From NCBI GenBank assembly GCA_002633005.1, contig NMRA01000023.1, forward strand, positions 769,339-829,338: DNA of 60,000 nt, written 5' to 3'. Source of the DNA: Phoronis australis. Lineage: Eukaryota > Phoronida > Phoronidae. Shown here piece by piece: positions 12,490 to 22,600 of the stretch. Position numbers and translations under genes: made by a program. Positions within the stretch are counted from its first letter, which is position 1; every line of letters begins with the position of its first letter. The notes beneath the pieces were generated by a model that did no database searches, was not told the DNA's origin, and saw only the letters and a list, made by a program, of their open reading frames with translations.

Positions 12490-13060
12490 TTTGGAATGGT
12501 AATTTTAAGTATTCCTTTTTCAATTTGTGTACAATGGCACACTTTAAGGACCGATACATTCAGTAGTGACCTTGAACATTCAGATGCACTTGGTCACCAT
12601 ACATGGGTTTGCGGTTGTTCTGAAATCACCAATGGAACCAGGACATTACATTGGGAGAATGTTGGAATGTCTCCCTCAGCAGACCATTCAGTGTATCTGC
12701 CTTCTTGTCAAATCCTGCCAGGATGTACCTGCACAGGATATAAGACACGAGGAAGGCAGACACTTTTGATAGACTCATTGTAAATGCTAGTTAGGTGCAC
12801 AGGCCGCTGATAAACCTTCTCAGGAGAATTTGAAGACGGGTCGTTTCCTCCCACATGTAGGATAACCATGTCAAGAGTGAATGTCTTCACAACTTTCATC
12901 TTTATGTTGACTGCTGTTGCTGTAATCCCTCCAACGTCATGTAGCTTGACATTTAAGTTGTGAGGAAGTAAGTCAAACAAAAAGTTCAGTTGTCCTGTAA
13001 GATAAAATCTGTCAGACGGCATACAAAGCTGCAGCCAAGAATCAACACTCACTTAGACAT
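12490..13060 (-). pseudogene. Decayed SGNH-hydrolase ORF of retroelement type
   Basis: On the minus strand, 13052-12708 encodes LHDVGGITATAV and then LDMVILHVGGND, the block with the GGND motif typical of SGNH/GDSL hydrolases. The C-terminal block GDQVHLN (12598-12578), with a YRSL motif after it, lies in another frame and is followed by in-frame stops. The gene is therefore frameshifted and interrupted, with no splice sites at the breaks. Proteins of this kind are common in invertebrate genomes next to transposable-element ORFs (for example Ngaro/DIRS-type or LINE elements). That origin is inference; the broken reading frame is seen. Confidence 0.7.
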
Positions 13061-13369
13061 GGCTGAACTGGCATGCTCAAACTGGAAGGTAATTGCTCCA
13101 ACAACAAGCAGCCTTTCTTGAACCAACCAATCAACTGAAAGTCATGCAAGAGCTGTTCCACTGTTGATGTTCCTGTGAAACCCAGTGATTATTTTCTTTG
13201 CAGAATCGGCAGCTTGGAGTTAGGACCCTAGTGCAATTTTCCTACTTTCAGACAAAGCTTATTGATCTTCGTTTGACTGCTCATTGTCTTTTCGTGCAAA
13301 AGGAATAATTTACATGCCTAAAGTGGCGTGATATTGTAAAATGTCGTACCAGTATTAAATTACCAGCAA

Positions 13370-13490
13370 CCATCTGAACCACTTTCTCACAACAAGCAGT
13401 GTACCCAGAGTGGCACTCCACACATCAACTGCCACACATCCGAGATCCAGTTGGTAAATTTCGGAGAAAACCCACAATACCCCCCATCCG
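13370..13490. repeat. Left copy of a ~115-bp direct repeat
   Basis: It shares CCACACATCCGAGATCCA and flanking sequence with 15887-16028 in the same orientation, at roughly 75-80 percent by eye. Between the two copies lie the G-rich ORF, the PHD remnant and the cathepsin F retrocopy, so the pair could be the ends of one mobile unit. Confidence 0.65.
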
Positions 13491-13592
13491 CGCCCATCCC
13501 AAAGAAAAACATAACCACAACGCAAATAATAAATCTCATATCAAAATTAACAATCTCATCATATAGCCAACCTATACACAAAACATCCTAAC

Positions 13593-14288
13593 TCATTCAC
13601 ACATTACCCCCTCCCTGACTATAACCCAACTCCACCTGCACACTGCCCCACCACAAACACCACTTCTCTTATTCTCAACTGATACTCGAACAAAAACTCC
13701 ACCCTGAGGTCTATACCTCACAAACTCTCGCAACTGTCCTGCCGACAACCTGCTCAACACCTCCACCATTTTCCATGACAACAGAACCACCTGGCACTCC
13801 CTCAAACACCTACCCTTAGGTACAGCCCATCCTAATTGCCTACACACCCTCACCACCTCCCTAAAATCTGTATCCTCCAACTCACCAAAATCCCTCCCAC
13901 TCTCCAACAACCATGCTCTAATGGGTGCTAAATCCCCACTCCCTGCACTAGAACTTAACCCAACTGACACACTGGCTTCCAACATGTAACCCGACTCCCG
14001 CCTATAGACAAACCTTGGCAAATGCCAAAATCTAATATGAGCTCCAACGTCCTCCCCCATAAAACAGCATCCTGCCCACTTACATGCCGCAGTCCACATC
14101 AACCTCTTCCCCGTGAACCATTCTTCGTCTTCCCCAAGCAAAACTACCAACTCCTCAGCCTTAACCTCCCTCTTACTATTCTCCATTCTCCTCGCTAAAT
14201 TCCTGAACCTCAACACAAGCCTCCTTGCCATCTCCCACCCCAGCTCCCTTTCCACCAGCATAGAAATAACCTTGAAAGGCTCCAACAA
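13593..14288 (-). CDS. Unrecognised G-rich ORF, 231 codons
   Basis: This is the longest clean frame in the 12-16 kb region. The coding strand is very rich in G and poor in C, unlike its surroundings. The product is rich in V, R, G, E and L, with segments such as KWAGCCFMGEDVGAHIRFWH and ECQVVLLSWKMVEVLSRL; I recognise no domain, signal peptide or membrane segment. No ATG opens it. The frame continues upstream, through one TAG at 14289-14291, into the PHD-finger remnant, so the two may once have been one protein of about 290 residues. A mobile-element protein is possible. It could also be an accidental frame favoured by strand composition. Confidence 0.35.
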   Translation of the reverse strand: MLEPFKVISMLVERELGWEMARRLVLRFRNLARRMENSKREVKAEELVVLLGEDEEWFTGKRLMWTAACKWAGCCFMGEDVGAHIRFWHLPRFVYRRESGYMLEASVSVGLSSSAGSGDLAPIRAWLLESGRDFGELEDTDFREVVRVCRQLGWAVPKGRCLRECQVVLLSWKMVEVLSRLSAGQLREFVRYRPQGGVFVRVSVENKRSGVCGGAVCRWSWVIVREGVMCE

Positions 14289-14289
14289 C

Positions 14290-14470
14290 TAGGTCTTTCT
14301 CGATGCTGCCACTAATTCTTCCACTACATGTTGAGCCATCTTACAATCATAACCATTATTACAGCATATAGGACAAATGTACTCTTCCATATCACTTAAC
14401 TCCTGCTCATAAGCCCCCACATACTGAGCATGAAACCAGTCTAAACCTCCATCACACTGAACCAGGTTCT
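14290..14470 (-). pseudogene. Broken PHD-finger fragment
   Basis: The frame reads NLVQCDGGLDWFHAQYVGAY followed by an EYICPICC segment, the second half of a PHD zinc finger (C-D-x-C ... W-F-H-x-x-C ... C-P-x-C). Two zinc ligands are replaced: the CDGC cysteine by glycine and the HxxC cysteine by tyrosine. The first half of the finger is missing because the upstream DNA belongs to the cathepsin retrocopy. A stop at 14289 separates it from the G-rich ORF in the same frame. Confidence 0.65.
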
Positions 14471-14474
14471 CTGG

Positions 14475-15697
14475 TTCAGGCCGCAGACGCCGCCACGATA
14501 TGCCAGATAGTATCCCTTCTCTCCCCATGATGGTCCCAACCGTTCTTGGTGATCTAGTAGGTTTTAACACTCTGGAAGCCATATCCTACAATGAGGACTT
14601 TTGGGGTGAAGATTTTCCATGGACGGGAAATGCCTCAAAAGTAAAACTGCATTACGTTGGCATTGATACCAATGGACTCAATGGAGATAGGACCATTCTG
14701 TACCAGCCACTTGGCCACCTCAGTCTCATCTTTGAAGATACTGGCAGAGCTGTTGATGTAGACTTTGACCTTTCTCTTACTGAAATCAATTTCTGGTTCA
14801 AACCGAAGAGCTTATAGCCAGCCTCACCTTCCAGACCACCCAGTCTTTCAATCTCCTTGTATGCTTGAGATGGCAGACCACCCTCATAGCCCGGTCTACT
14901 TTACCGTAGTCGACGAGTTCTTGCTCATACAGGGAGACCAAGTTCTTCTTTTTGATGGATCACTGGCCCTTGATGTTACCAGATGTTGAAAATATCCAGC
15001 ACGAGCCGCAGGACCTCTGGTTCTTGACAGGTGTCACTGCATTGTGATCCCACCAATCAAGTGCGGTGGGTGAGTCAACTTTGGGGGTGACCGCTGGCTT
15101 CACGGAAAGACCATCACCCAGCCCTGGACGCAGTCCAAGGACCTTCTTAAACTTGTTGGGGCTCAAGTTGATAAATTTACATGTAGAGGCTCCCTAGCAT
15201 GCTGCGCCTTATTCTTTGTCCTGAATTTCTTGTGCTTTGGCCATGTTCTCCCGAAAGATGTCAAAACACAGTTTTTCCTCTTCCCTTGAGAGCTTGCCTT
15301 GAAGGCCTCAAAGCTTTTACAATATGAACTGATTTTCTCACAGTTCCTTGCATAAGCTTTCTCATGAAAATCTTCACAGTTTTCTGAAGACACTATCAAG
15401 GAATGTATAACCATGGTCTTGTCCACACAACTACAGTGCATTTTCTCTCTTCTAAAACTAGGCAGTCATCAAATTGGGTCGTCTCGATCTAGTTCTTGTT
15501 GTGGTTGGTTCTACCAGAAATATATACACCAGTTTGTACTTCATCCCCTGGACAACCTGGTTTTCAGCATCAGTAACTTTGACGATTTTTTCATACAACA
15601 AGGAATTGCTGCGCTGATTCAGTTGTTCTTCCACTGCTTGAATTAATTCCTGAAGGCCTATGTCTGTTTTTGGATCAGCTGAGCTGGCTGCCAACTA
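14475..15697 (-). pseudogene. CTSF: Processed pseudogene of cathepsin F
   Basis: The minus strand shows the full cathepsin F order without introns. A cystatin-like domain (15694-15458) has the QVVQG loop and is followed by a VVWTRPW segment. An I29 propeptide (about 15400-15180) has FRENMAKAQEIQD. The papain-type catalytic domain contains [14 protein letters not shown] and the active-site block CGSCW (about 15060-14990), then GGLPSQAY, VYINSSASIFKDETEVAKWL, a GISRPW segment and GEKGYYLAYRGG (to ~14480). The frame is broken many times by shifts and stops, and one stop lies just before the GISRPW segment. The lack of introns together with the breaks indicates a retrotransposed dead copy. Cathepsin F itself is a lysosomal cysteine protease; this copy cannot make it. 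Confidence 0.9.
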
Positions 15698-15886
15698 GGC
15701 AATTACATCGCCCTGAATGCCACAGGCATACATGATACAGGCCAACCAAGGGGATGCATGTTACTAGCTGCCAACCACCTACAAGTGCACTTACACAGTG
15801 TATTTGAACGTTGTTAGAGCCACAGTCAATGAGAAATAAAGTTCAAGCTCTACCATCTTCTTTTCCCTGTACTCAATTAGCAGCAC

Positions 15887-16028
15887 CTGTCTGAAGCACT
15901 TTCACACAATGCGGTGAACCCAGAGTGACACTCCACACACCAACCGCCAAACATCCGAGATCCAATAGGCAATGAAGGCATAGGTAAACTTCGGAGAACT
16001 CCGATCTCAGCCACCCACAATAACATAA
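15887..16028. repeat. Right copy of the ~115-bp direct repeat
   Basis: Partner of 13370-13490, with a short extra segment in the middle. A 73-bp palindromic MITE is inserted immediately to its right. Confidence 0.65.
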
Positions 16029-16045
16029 CACAACAGAGCACTTCC

Positions 16046-16118
16046 TAGGCAATGACCATCGCCTCTGTTGGCCCGAACCAGTCTGGTTCGGGCCAACAGA
16101 GGCGATGGTCATTGCCTA
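16046..16118. mobile_element. 73-bp all-TIR MITE, perfect palindrome with 9-bp TSD
   Basis: Two 36-base arms (TAGGCAATGACCATCGCC at the outer end, GAACCAG at the inner end) are perfect inverse complements around a single central T. The element is flanked by the 9-bp direct repeat AGCACTTCC (16037-16045 and 16119-16127). The arm equals the first ~36 bp of the 940-bp element at 51497-52436, which also has a 9-bp duplication. A 9-bp duplication suggests a MULE/MuDR-type transposase, but I see no transposase. Confidence 0.9.
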
Positions 16119-16198
16119 AGCACTTCCTAGCTTAAGAGTGAAGGCCTTGTATAATTGTATTTTATCGCTACCAAGTTCACACTTTTGACCGGGATAGA

Positions 16199-16437
16199 GT
16201 TCAGTAACTAGGACCTCATTAAAAAGCAAAACTTCGCGAGATAACGTGAAATATTGCTGAGTAAGTACTGTAGAGAACACGTGCGAAATCCTGGCGTGCG
16301 TTCAGTAAACGCTAGGACCTACGCTAGGACCTAGCTAAAACCTAGTCAAAGTCACGTTTTCTTATTTAAATGCACGGCAATATCTCAAGTAATCTCGCGA
16401 AGTCTTGCTTTTTAGCGAGGTCCTAGCGTTACTGAAC
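16199..16437. repeat. Foldback repeat with ~62-bp arms
   Basis: The left arm 16199-16260, starting GTTCAGTAACTAGGACCT, is complementary to 16376-16437. A third, direct copy of the GTTCAGTAA...CTAGGACCT motif lies between them, near 16303. Non-coding; no certain target duplication. Confidence 0.75.
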
Positions 16438-16639
16438 GGGAGGCTGGCTTCAGGCAGCTACCTCCTAACGACCTAACGTAGATCGATCCTAGAGTTCTAC
16501 CCTAGCTTTTCCTGTTTACGTACCCTCTGTTCGTCTTTTCTTACGGGGTGGCATCGCGCATGGGTCATTAATGGTTAACAGCCTTTAGTAGCCTACGATG
16601 TTGTTGGAAGTACAAGAGATAACGTGCTTTAAACTTTCC

Positions 16640-16743
16640 CGCAAAAAATCTAGTAAACAGGAAATTCAGTAAAACGCATGCGCCAGTTAATCGAGATATC
16701 CAATATGGCTGCCGATGCGTCCGTTGCTATCCAAATGTGAGAG
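16640..16743 (+). promoter_or_regulatory. Candidate promoter and non-coding first exon of LRRC56
   Basis: The stretch contains an NRF1-type CGCATGCGCC (16675-16684), a YY1-like AATATGGCTGCC (16702-16713) and GTTGCTATCC (16723-16732), which resembles half of an RFX X-box, as expected for a ciliary gene. A GT donor (GAG|GTAAAT) follows at 16744. The first coding exon of LRRC56 is directly preceded by a strong acceptor (TTCCGTTCCAG|TATG), so an upstream non-coding exon is required. Its linkage to this position is inference. An ATG at 16704 would open an 11-codon upstream ORF. Confidence 0.4.
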
Positions 16744-19617
16744 GTAAATTTGCAAAAAATAGCTACCTGTTGAGCAAATTCTGCACACGACAGTGAGGAA
16801 CATGTTCTGATATCTCTTCTTTATCGTTTAATACTTTAAGCGCTATCTTTTTATCTCTTTGAAACTTCATCGAACAGGTGCTTTTCTTGATTATTTTTAC
16901 CCCACTTCGCGTTTCGCGACGTTATACTCACTGTGATTGCAGTGGCGGGAACTTGCAGATGCAATCTGTGTGTAACTGCGGCGCTCATGTATTTCAGTGC
17001 TCTTTACCACTCAAAACCGAAGCGTGCAAATACCAAAAAACATATCAGAAGGGCACGGCTGACGTTTTCTGACTGATAGGACTCGGATGTTGGGTGTAAT
17101 TCGGACGAACCATCAAGGTCAGGAAGCCCTGCTACTGGACTTTTCCTCTTAAGAGGGTTTCGTCTTTTTTGGTTTTGATTTCCGCTTATTTGATTTCAAG
17201 TTTACTTGTTTTTCATCTCTTTTTTGTTATTATTTTGACTCTTTGTTCATGCAAAAACGTTTGTTTCAATTAATTTTATGACACAAAAAATTTCTATCAC
17301 ACAAGCCTATTTATTTGTGCGGGTACCATACATCACCTTGAGAATTTTCCTCTTTTTTGTCATTGGTCATTCCAAGCCCTGTGCTTCTGAAGGTTAATCA
17401 TGTGCCAGCTAATAAAATTTGATGAGCATGCACGCCCAGCCTTAAAAAATGGGGGGGCTCGAATTTTTGAGAATAGGGACCTTTTACTAAGACTCATGGG
17501 CACGTACGTTCAGAACTTTGAATAATGCATTCGCCGAATTTTGGTAGTTCCTGCCTTTTTAGTAAACTTTTGTCTCGGTTTCCACTTTTTTGGAGTTTTT
17601 GTTTCTCTGAGGCCAATTTATGGGGTAGAGGGCTCGTTGGAACCCCTCGAGCCCACCCTGGGTGCACGAATGATGAGTCATGAGAAATCAACAAACTCCT
17701 TGTTAATAGTTCACTTTTAATGCCCGAAGTCGAAGAATAATAACTGTTACAATGGTCAAAATTGGGGGAAATTTGGCCGCAGGTGGGGATCATAACTCGA
17801 ACAGAGAATGGGGGAAATTCGGACCAGCAAATTCTAAATAGGTAAAAACTCTGACAAAATATAAAATAGTATTTTATGATTATTTTGCAGTGTCATTGTA
17901 CAAGTAATGAAATTTGAGAAGTCATGTCCTGGGCACATAAACACCGTAAAAGTATGTCCGTCATTACCAATTTGTGCAATCTATGGTTAACAGAGCCGTT
18001 GTTGTTAAAAAATTCAATTGTGAATTGACCTATTGACACAGATGGTCGTCACATGAGTGCGATAATCCCTCATAGGAGCACCAAGAAAAGTTTCGAGTAG
18101 CCTAAAAGCATAGTACTAGAATTTTCCTGTACCATACAAAATGTTGGAGGGTAAATCTGGACACCCGTTTTTGATCAAATTGTGCTTTTGTGTATGTTTT
18201 TCTGTTGCAATTAACATATAAAACAGCATAGTAATGTATTAAGCATCAAGTAATTATTCAAGTTTTTTATATGACAAGGGGCCAAGTGACCTAAATGTAA
18301 CTTGGAAAAGAGAGTCAAACCTACCGCAGACTTTCAAAATCACTATGTGGGTGTCACTTGAGGAAAGACAGAGGTTGACAACTAGGCAGTCATGAATAAC
18401 AGGCCTGTTATCCAATGGAAAAAAACTGTTTTTTCGGATCAGTGACAACTATTTTCGACCAATGCCCAGTTTTAGCATACCTGCAGTTGTACCATGTTAA
18501 AGGGATATTTTCGGTGAGAAAAGCATGTTTTCAAAAATTTGCGTGTTATCAAACCCACCAGCGTGGCAATGGCAGCGGAACCGACTTTGTCCACTTTGCC
18601 CATATAGACAGTATTTCAAGCATATAAAAGTTAAGGGCATCGACCTTGCTTTCAGTGGGAATTTGTAATTTGTTGGATTTTGTTTTTTTTTTACATTTCT
18701 AGTCAAAGTTATTAACTCCAAGAAGTGCAAAATTTTCAGTATCCCAAATGGTGATTGCAAATGAAATTATTGCCTTTTAAATAACAGTATGGTGCTTATT
18801 ATCATCAAAGAAAAATAAATTACCATACTGCCTAATGTTACCATGTGATGCAGAAACTGCTATATTGTAGGTATGCCCTTTTTGTCTGTACCCCCATGTT
18901 AAAAATACTATGAAATTTAAATATTACATGACGGTAAGTGAGCACCATTGGTCACCGACAACCCTAGTTTCTCAAATTTCATGTGTTCTGTTCTGTGAAA
19001 GTGGAGGCCGCATCGCATTGAGTCTGTGTCATTAGTGGTATTACTGTAACCCTGGTGTTAGAAGAGAGCTCACATGATTTCATGCCACTGGCACATTGAC
19101 AATTTTCGCTTTCATTGCTGTATTTGGCCGGGCTGTGCTTTGTCAACTTTAAACTGATTTGAACATTGTTTCAGATTCTTGATTGATATTGGTGGTTCAC
19201 ATCAAACATCATGTAGATGGCTGCTGTTGCCCAGCCGTACCTACTGACTCCGCCCATTGGACAAACTAAGTACGTATCAGGACGCTCGCTGCCAAGTCTC
19301 TGAAGCAGATGATTTGAAGAAAATGCTCTCAGTTGCCGTGCTTTGCAAATGATATTCAACATACCGCTGCTGACAAAAATGACAACATCTGATCTTTCTT
19401 GGGTCATTTCATATTTGTCAACAAAACTGGATAATTCATATACTTTAATGTATCATTTTGCCTTAAAATGTGTTTGAAAGCACGAATTAAGTATTTCTAA
19501 TTTCATGCAGAAGTATTTTTTCATTTGTATTGATGCAGTCGTGTTTCATATTCTAGTTCAGTTGAGAGACAGACAAGTTCGAATTCATATCTAGGGACTT
19601 CTTTCCTTCCGTTCCAG
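16744..19617 (+). other. Probable 5' UTR intron of LRRC56, holds one MITE
   Basis: No exon-like frame is seen. Apart from the MITE at 17427-17672 the DNA is AT-rich and featureless. The right end has a polypyrimidine tract and CAG immediately before the LRRC56 start codon. Confidence 0.4.
17427..17672 (+). mobile_element. CATG-ended MITE, ~246 bp, 5-bp TSD
   Basis: It starts CATGCACGCCCAGCC and ends CTGGGTGCACGAATG, imperfect inverse complements, with GGGGGCTCGA inside one end and CTCGAGCCC inside the other. The direct repeat ATGAG flanks it (17422-17426 and 17673-17677). The internal sequence is shared with the minus-strand copy at 54931-55157. No coding capacity. Confidence 0.7.
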
Positions 19618-19618
19618 T

Positions 19619-22600
19619 ATGGCCGAACCAGCAGCCAGACCCAAAAGTGCTCTGGCACGAGGGGTGCAGATAACACAGTTCAGTGATGGAGAGAAAGTCA
19701 ACCCTGAGCCAGTCGCTGTTGAGGAGACAGACATCTTACTGGAGGAGTATCTGTCACCCAGGAGACTGGTGAGTATAGAAAGGCTTCGTGTCAACTGGCT
19801 GTTGTTTGCTTCCAAGGAATAAAGAACCGTGTCCCCCACCTTACCACCGGGGGTATTTTTTCATGGTGCCGTGCACAAGTATGTCTGCTATGAATGAGCT
19901 TGTTCTATTAAACATTTATTTAGTTCAACTAAATCTTTGTCAGCAGTATTCATGTTTGTCCACATTCACCTTTGTGGCCACTCCCAATTTTCGAAATTGT
20001 GATAATTATTTTGTAAGCAAAACCCATTTTATATGGGGTTTGCACCAGAAGTTCCTTGAATGCGCCCTAGTTTGTAAACCATTTGTGAGATTTTTTTTAA
20101 CAGTACTGTAACTGAAGTACATGCACTACATGAATCGGCAACTTTGACTTTAAAATATTGTTTCATTGAAAAATAATCTGATACTGGAATGGCATTCTTA
20201 ACTAAGACTTCCTAAGACTTTCTACCTCAGTGTGTAGTTTATCCTGGTGCCTAGAATACGTTGCATTTTGGATAGTCTGATTTTCAGACATTTTCACCAC
20301 TGTTCTCCACAACCTGTTTTGACTCATCACTGCGTCGAGCTTGAATTTTACCGTGGCTTACTTGCATCGAGTTTGAAAGCTTGCGCAGTGAGTTTTAAGT
20401 ACTCGGAGATTTGTCATTTCTAATTGGGACATTTTGGATTTTTGGCTCCAATTCAATGCATATAGTCCAAGACTTACAAACTCCTCACACTAAGAACACA
20501 GAGTTTCGAAAAATTCCGTGAATTAAGTAATTCCAGTCAAGTTTTCTGCTGTGGAGAACATTTCATTATGATTCGATCTATTGAATAACAATCATCTTAT
20601 TCTAATACACTGAAGTATCTTCCATGCATTTTTCCATTCTTTGATCTTGTAAGACTCCCATCTTCTTACCGTGTGTTATTACCTTGCAGAGAGCCCTGAC
20701 TGGTGTTGACAATCTTGACCAAGTGCATTACCTGGAGATGAAAGTGGATACCACAGAAACTAGCCTTGGTAATTTTGGCACTGTACTTCCCAGTCTGTCA
20801 CAGCTTAGGCTATCCAACAGCATCATCACTTCAGTCAGGTAACTATTAGAACTCAATTTGGCGACTTGCACGTTACCAGTACGACCTCACATTTTATTTG
20901 GCAACTTATCAAAAAATGGCGGTTTGCCGCGAAGTCGCCTCGTACACATCTGATGAGACACTCGTGACAATACACTACAGGAAGTAGAGCAGACGGAAGT
21001 GGGAATTGTTCCCCAAAAATAGGTAGGGCCTATCATGCACAGGTTGTTCTACTAAAAGAAAAAAACACCATCTGGCCGGCAGACATTAGTGCTTGTTTGG
21101 TTTTCATTTCGGGTGTCTAATTTATTTTGTTTTCGGCTCTTGTCGCTTGTGCGTTATTTTCAGAGGCCAAAACTTTCGCAACTCTTCCCTTGCCTGTACA
21201 AAGTTTCCTTGTCTTGGTGGCTCAGTTCCCATTTGCCGACCTGGAAATTTTGCTAGGTCTCAATTGGCAAATTGGCGTCATCCTAAGCATTGGGCCCTGA
21301 ACAAGTGGAAGTGCTGTAAATTATGTGAATGGTAAACATGGTGTTGACATTTCAAGCAGTAAATTTTAAAGAAAGTTTGCAGATTGATTTTCTTCAAAGC
21401 TCCCTCGCTTTGCTGATTGAAGTTAGTTTAAGAAGAAACCAGGCCAAAAATAGAAACTAAGTTGTTTGCAAATTTGCTTTGGCGTATTTTGTTGAGAAGA
21501 CTGTTATGCCCTGTGAAGTCGCAAGGCCAAGCATTTGTAGGACAATGATGACTCTCTCTTGACTCATGAATGTCCCAACATGAGTGAACATTTTAATTTT
21601 CTTCTCTCTGAATTTTGGTTATAAAAAGTGATTGTTTTCTTCATTAGCTCAACCTGCTGAGTAATGTAAAAGTTCTTCTCTGTATTGGATTTGTCTATTG
21701 GGATTTTATTGTACCAATGAATGTAAACCATTCCTGTTTACAGACTATTGAGTGCTTTGTCTGCACCTTTTTAGGGACCTGGGATCGTGTTTTGAGAAGC
21801 TGAGGGTGCTATGGATGCCACGCTGCTGTTTGTCTGATCTGGATGGCCTGTCTGCCATGAGCAACTTACGAGAGCTCTATCTTGCCTACAATGAAGTTTC
21901 TGACATCAGCAACATCAGCATGCTGGATAAAATAGAGATTTTAGACTTAGAAGGGTTTGTGCTTTATACTGTGAATCAGTTTCTACCTTGCACTATTTGG
22001 TCAACTCTTTTCCTTTATCGGATTCGATTCAAGCTAAAGTTAGCAACTGATCAGTTTCTGTATTTTCACCAGACATTTGTAGCTGCACATCATTCATTGA
22101 GCATTCCTTGTCTATTTTTGTCGAGTAACACATGCCGTAAATAATAGTTCCGACCAGCTGTTCAAGATAAAGTAACACAATTTCATTCTTAAATGTTCTG
22201 CCATTTTGAACTTGTGCTTAGAATTGTATCATGGCGGGCTTAAGAACTTCATATGTGATACTTTAAACTGATTTTTAAGTGGATTTGCTTTGCAGTTTAA
22301 TATTTACTCGTGATTTGCAGGAATAATCTAGAAGACATTGCCCAGATTGGTTTTCTGGCCATTTGCTCAAATTTAAAAACTTTGACACTAGAGGGCAACC
22401 CTATATGCCTTTGTCCATCAGCCGATGAAACCGGGGTGAGTAGTAAGTGCTTGCGTGTGTGCATATCTGCTGATGCACTGGGGTCAGAGACCTTGTGAAA
22501 TGTATTGCTTTGATTCCAGAATCTTTCAGGCTCACTGTCTTGCGTCTTGTTTTAAAGTTATATTGAACACAGCTTGGCCTGGTCAAAAATGATCAACTTC

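Noticed and set aside
12436-12783. 115-codon plus-strand ORF
   Set aside because: It is the shadow of the minus-strand SGNH-hydrolase relic and a foldback arm.
15873-16112. 79-codon minus-strand ORF
   Set aside because: It is made of a direct repeat and the 73-bp palindromic element.
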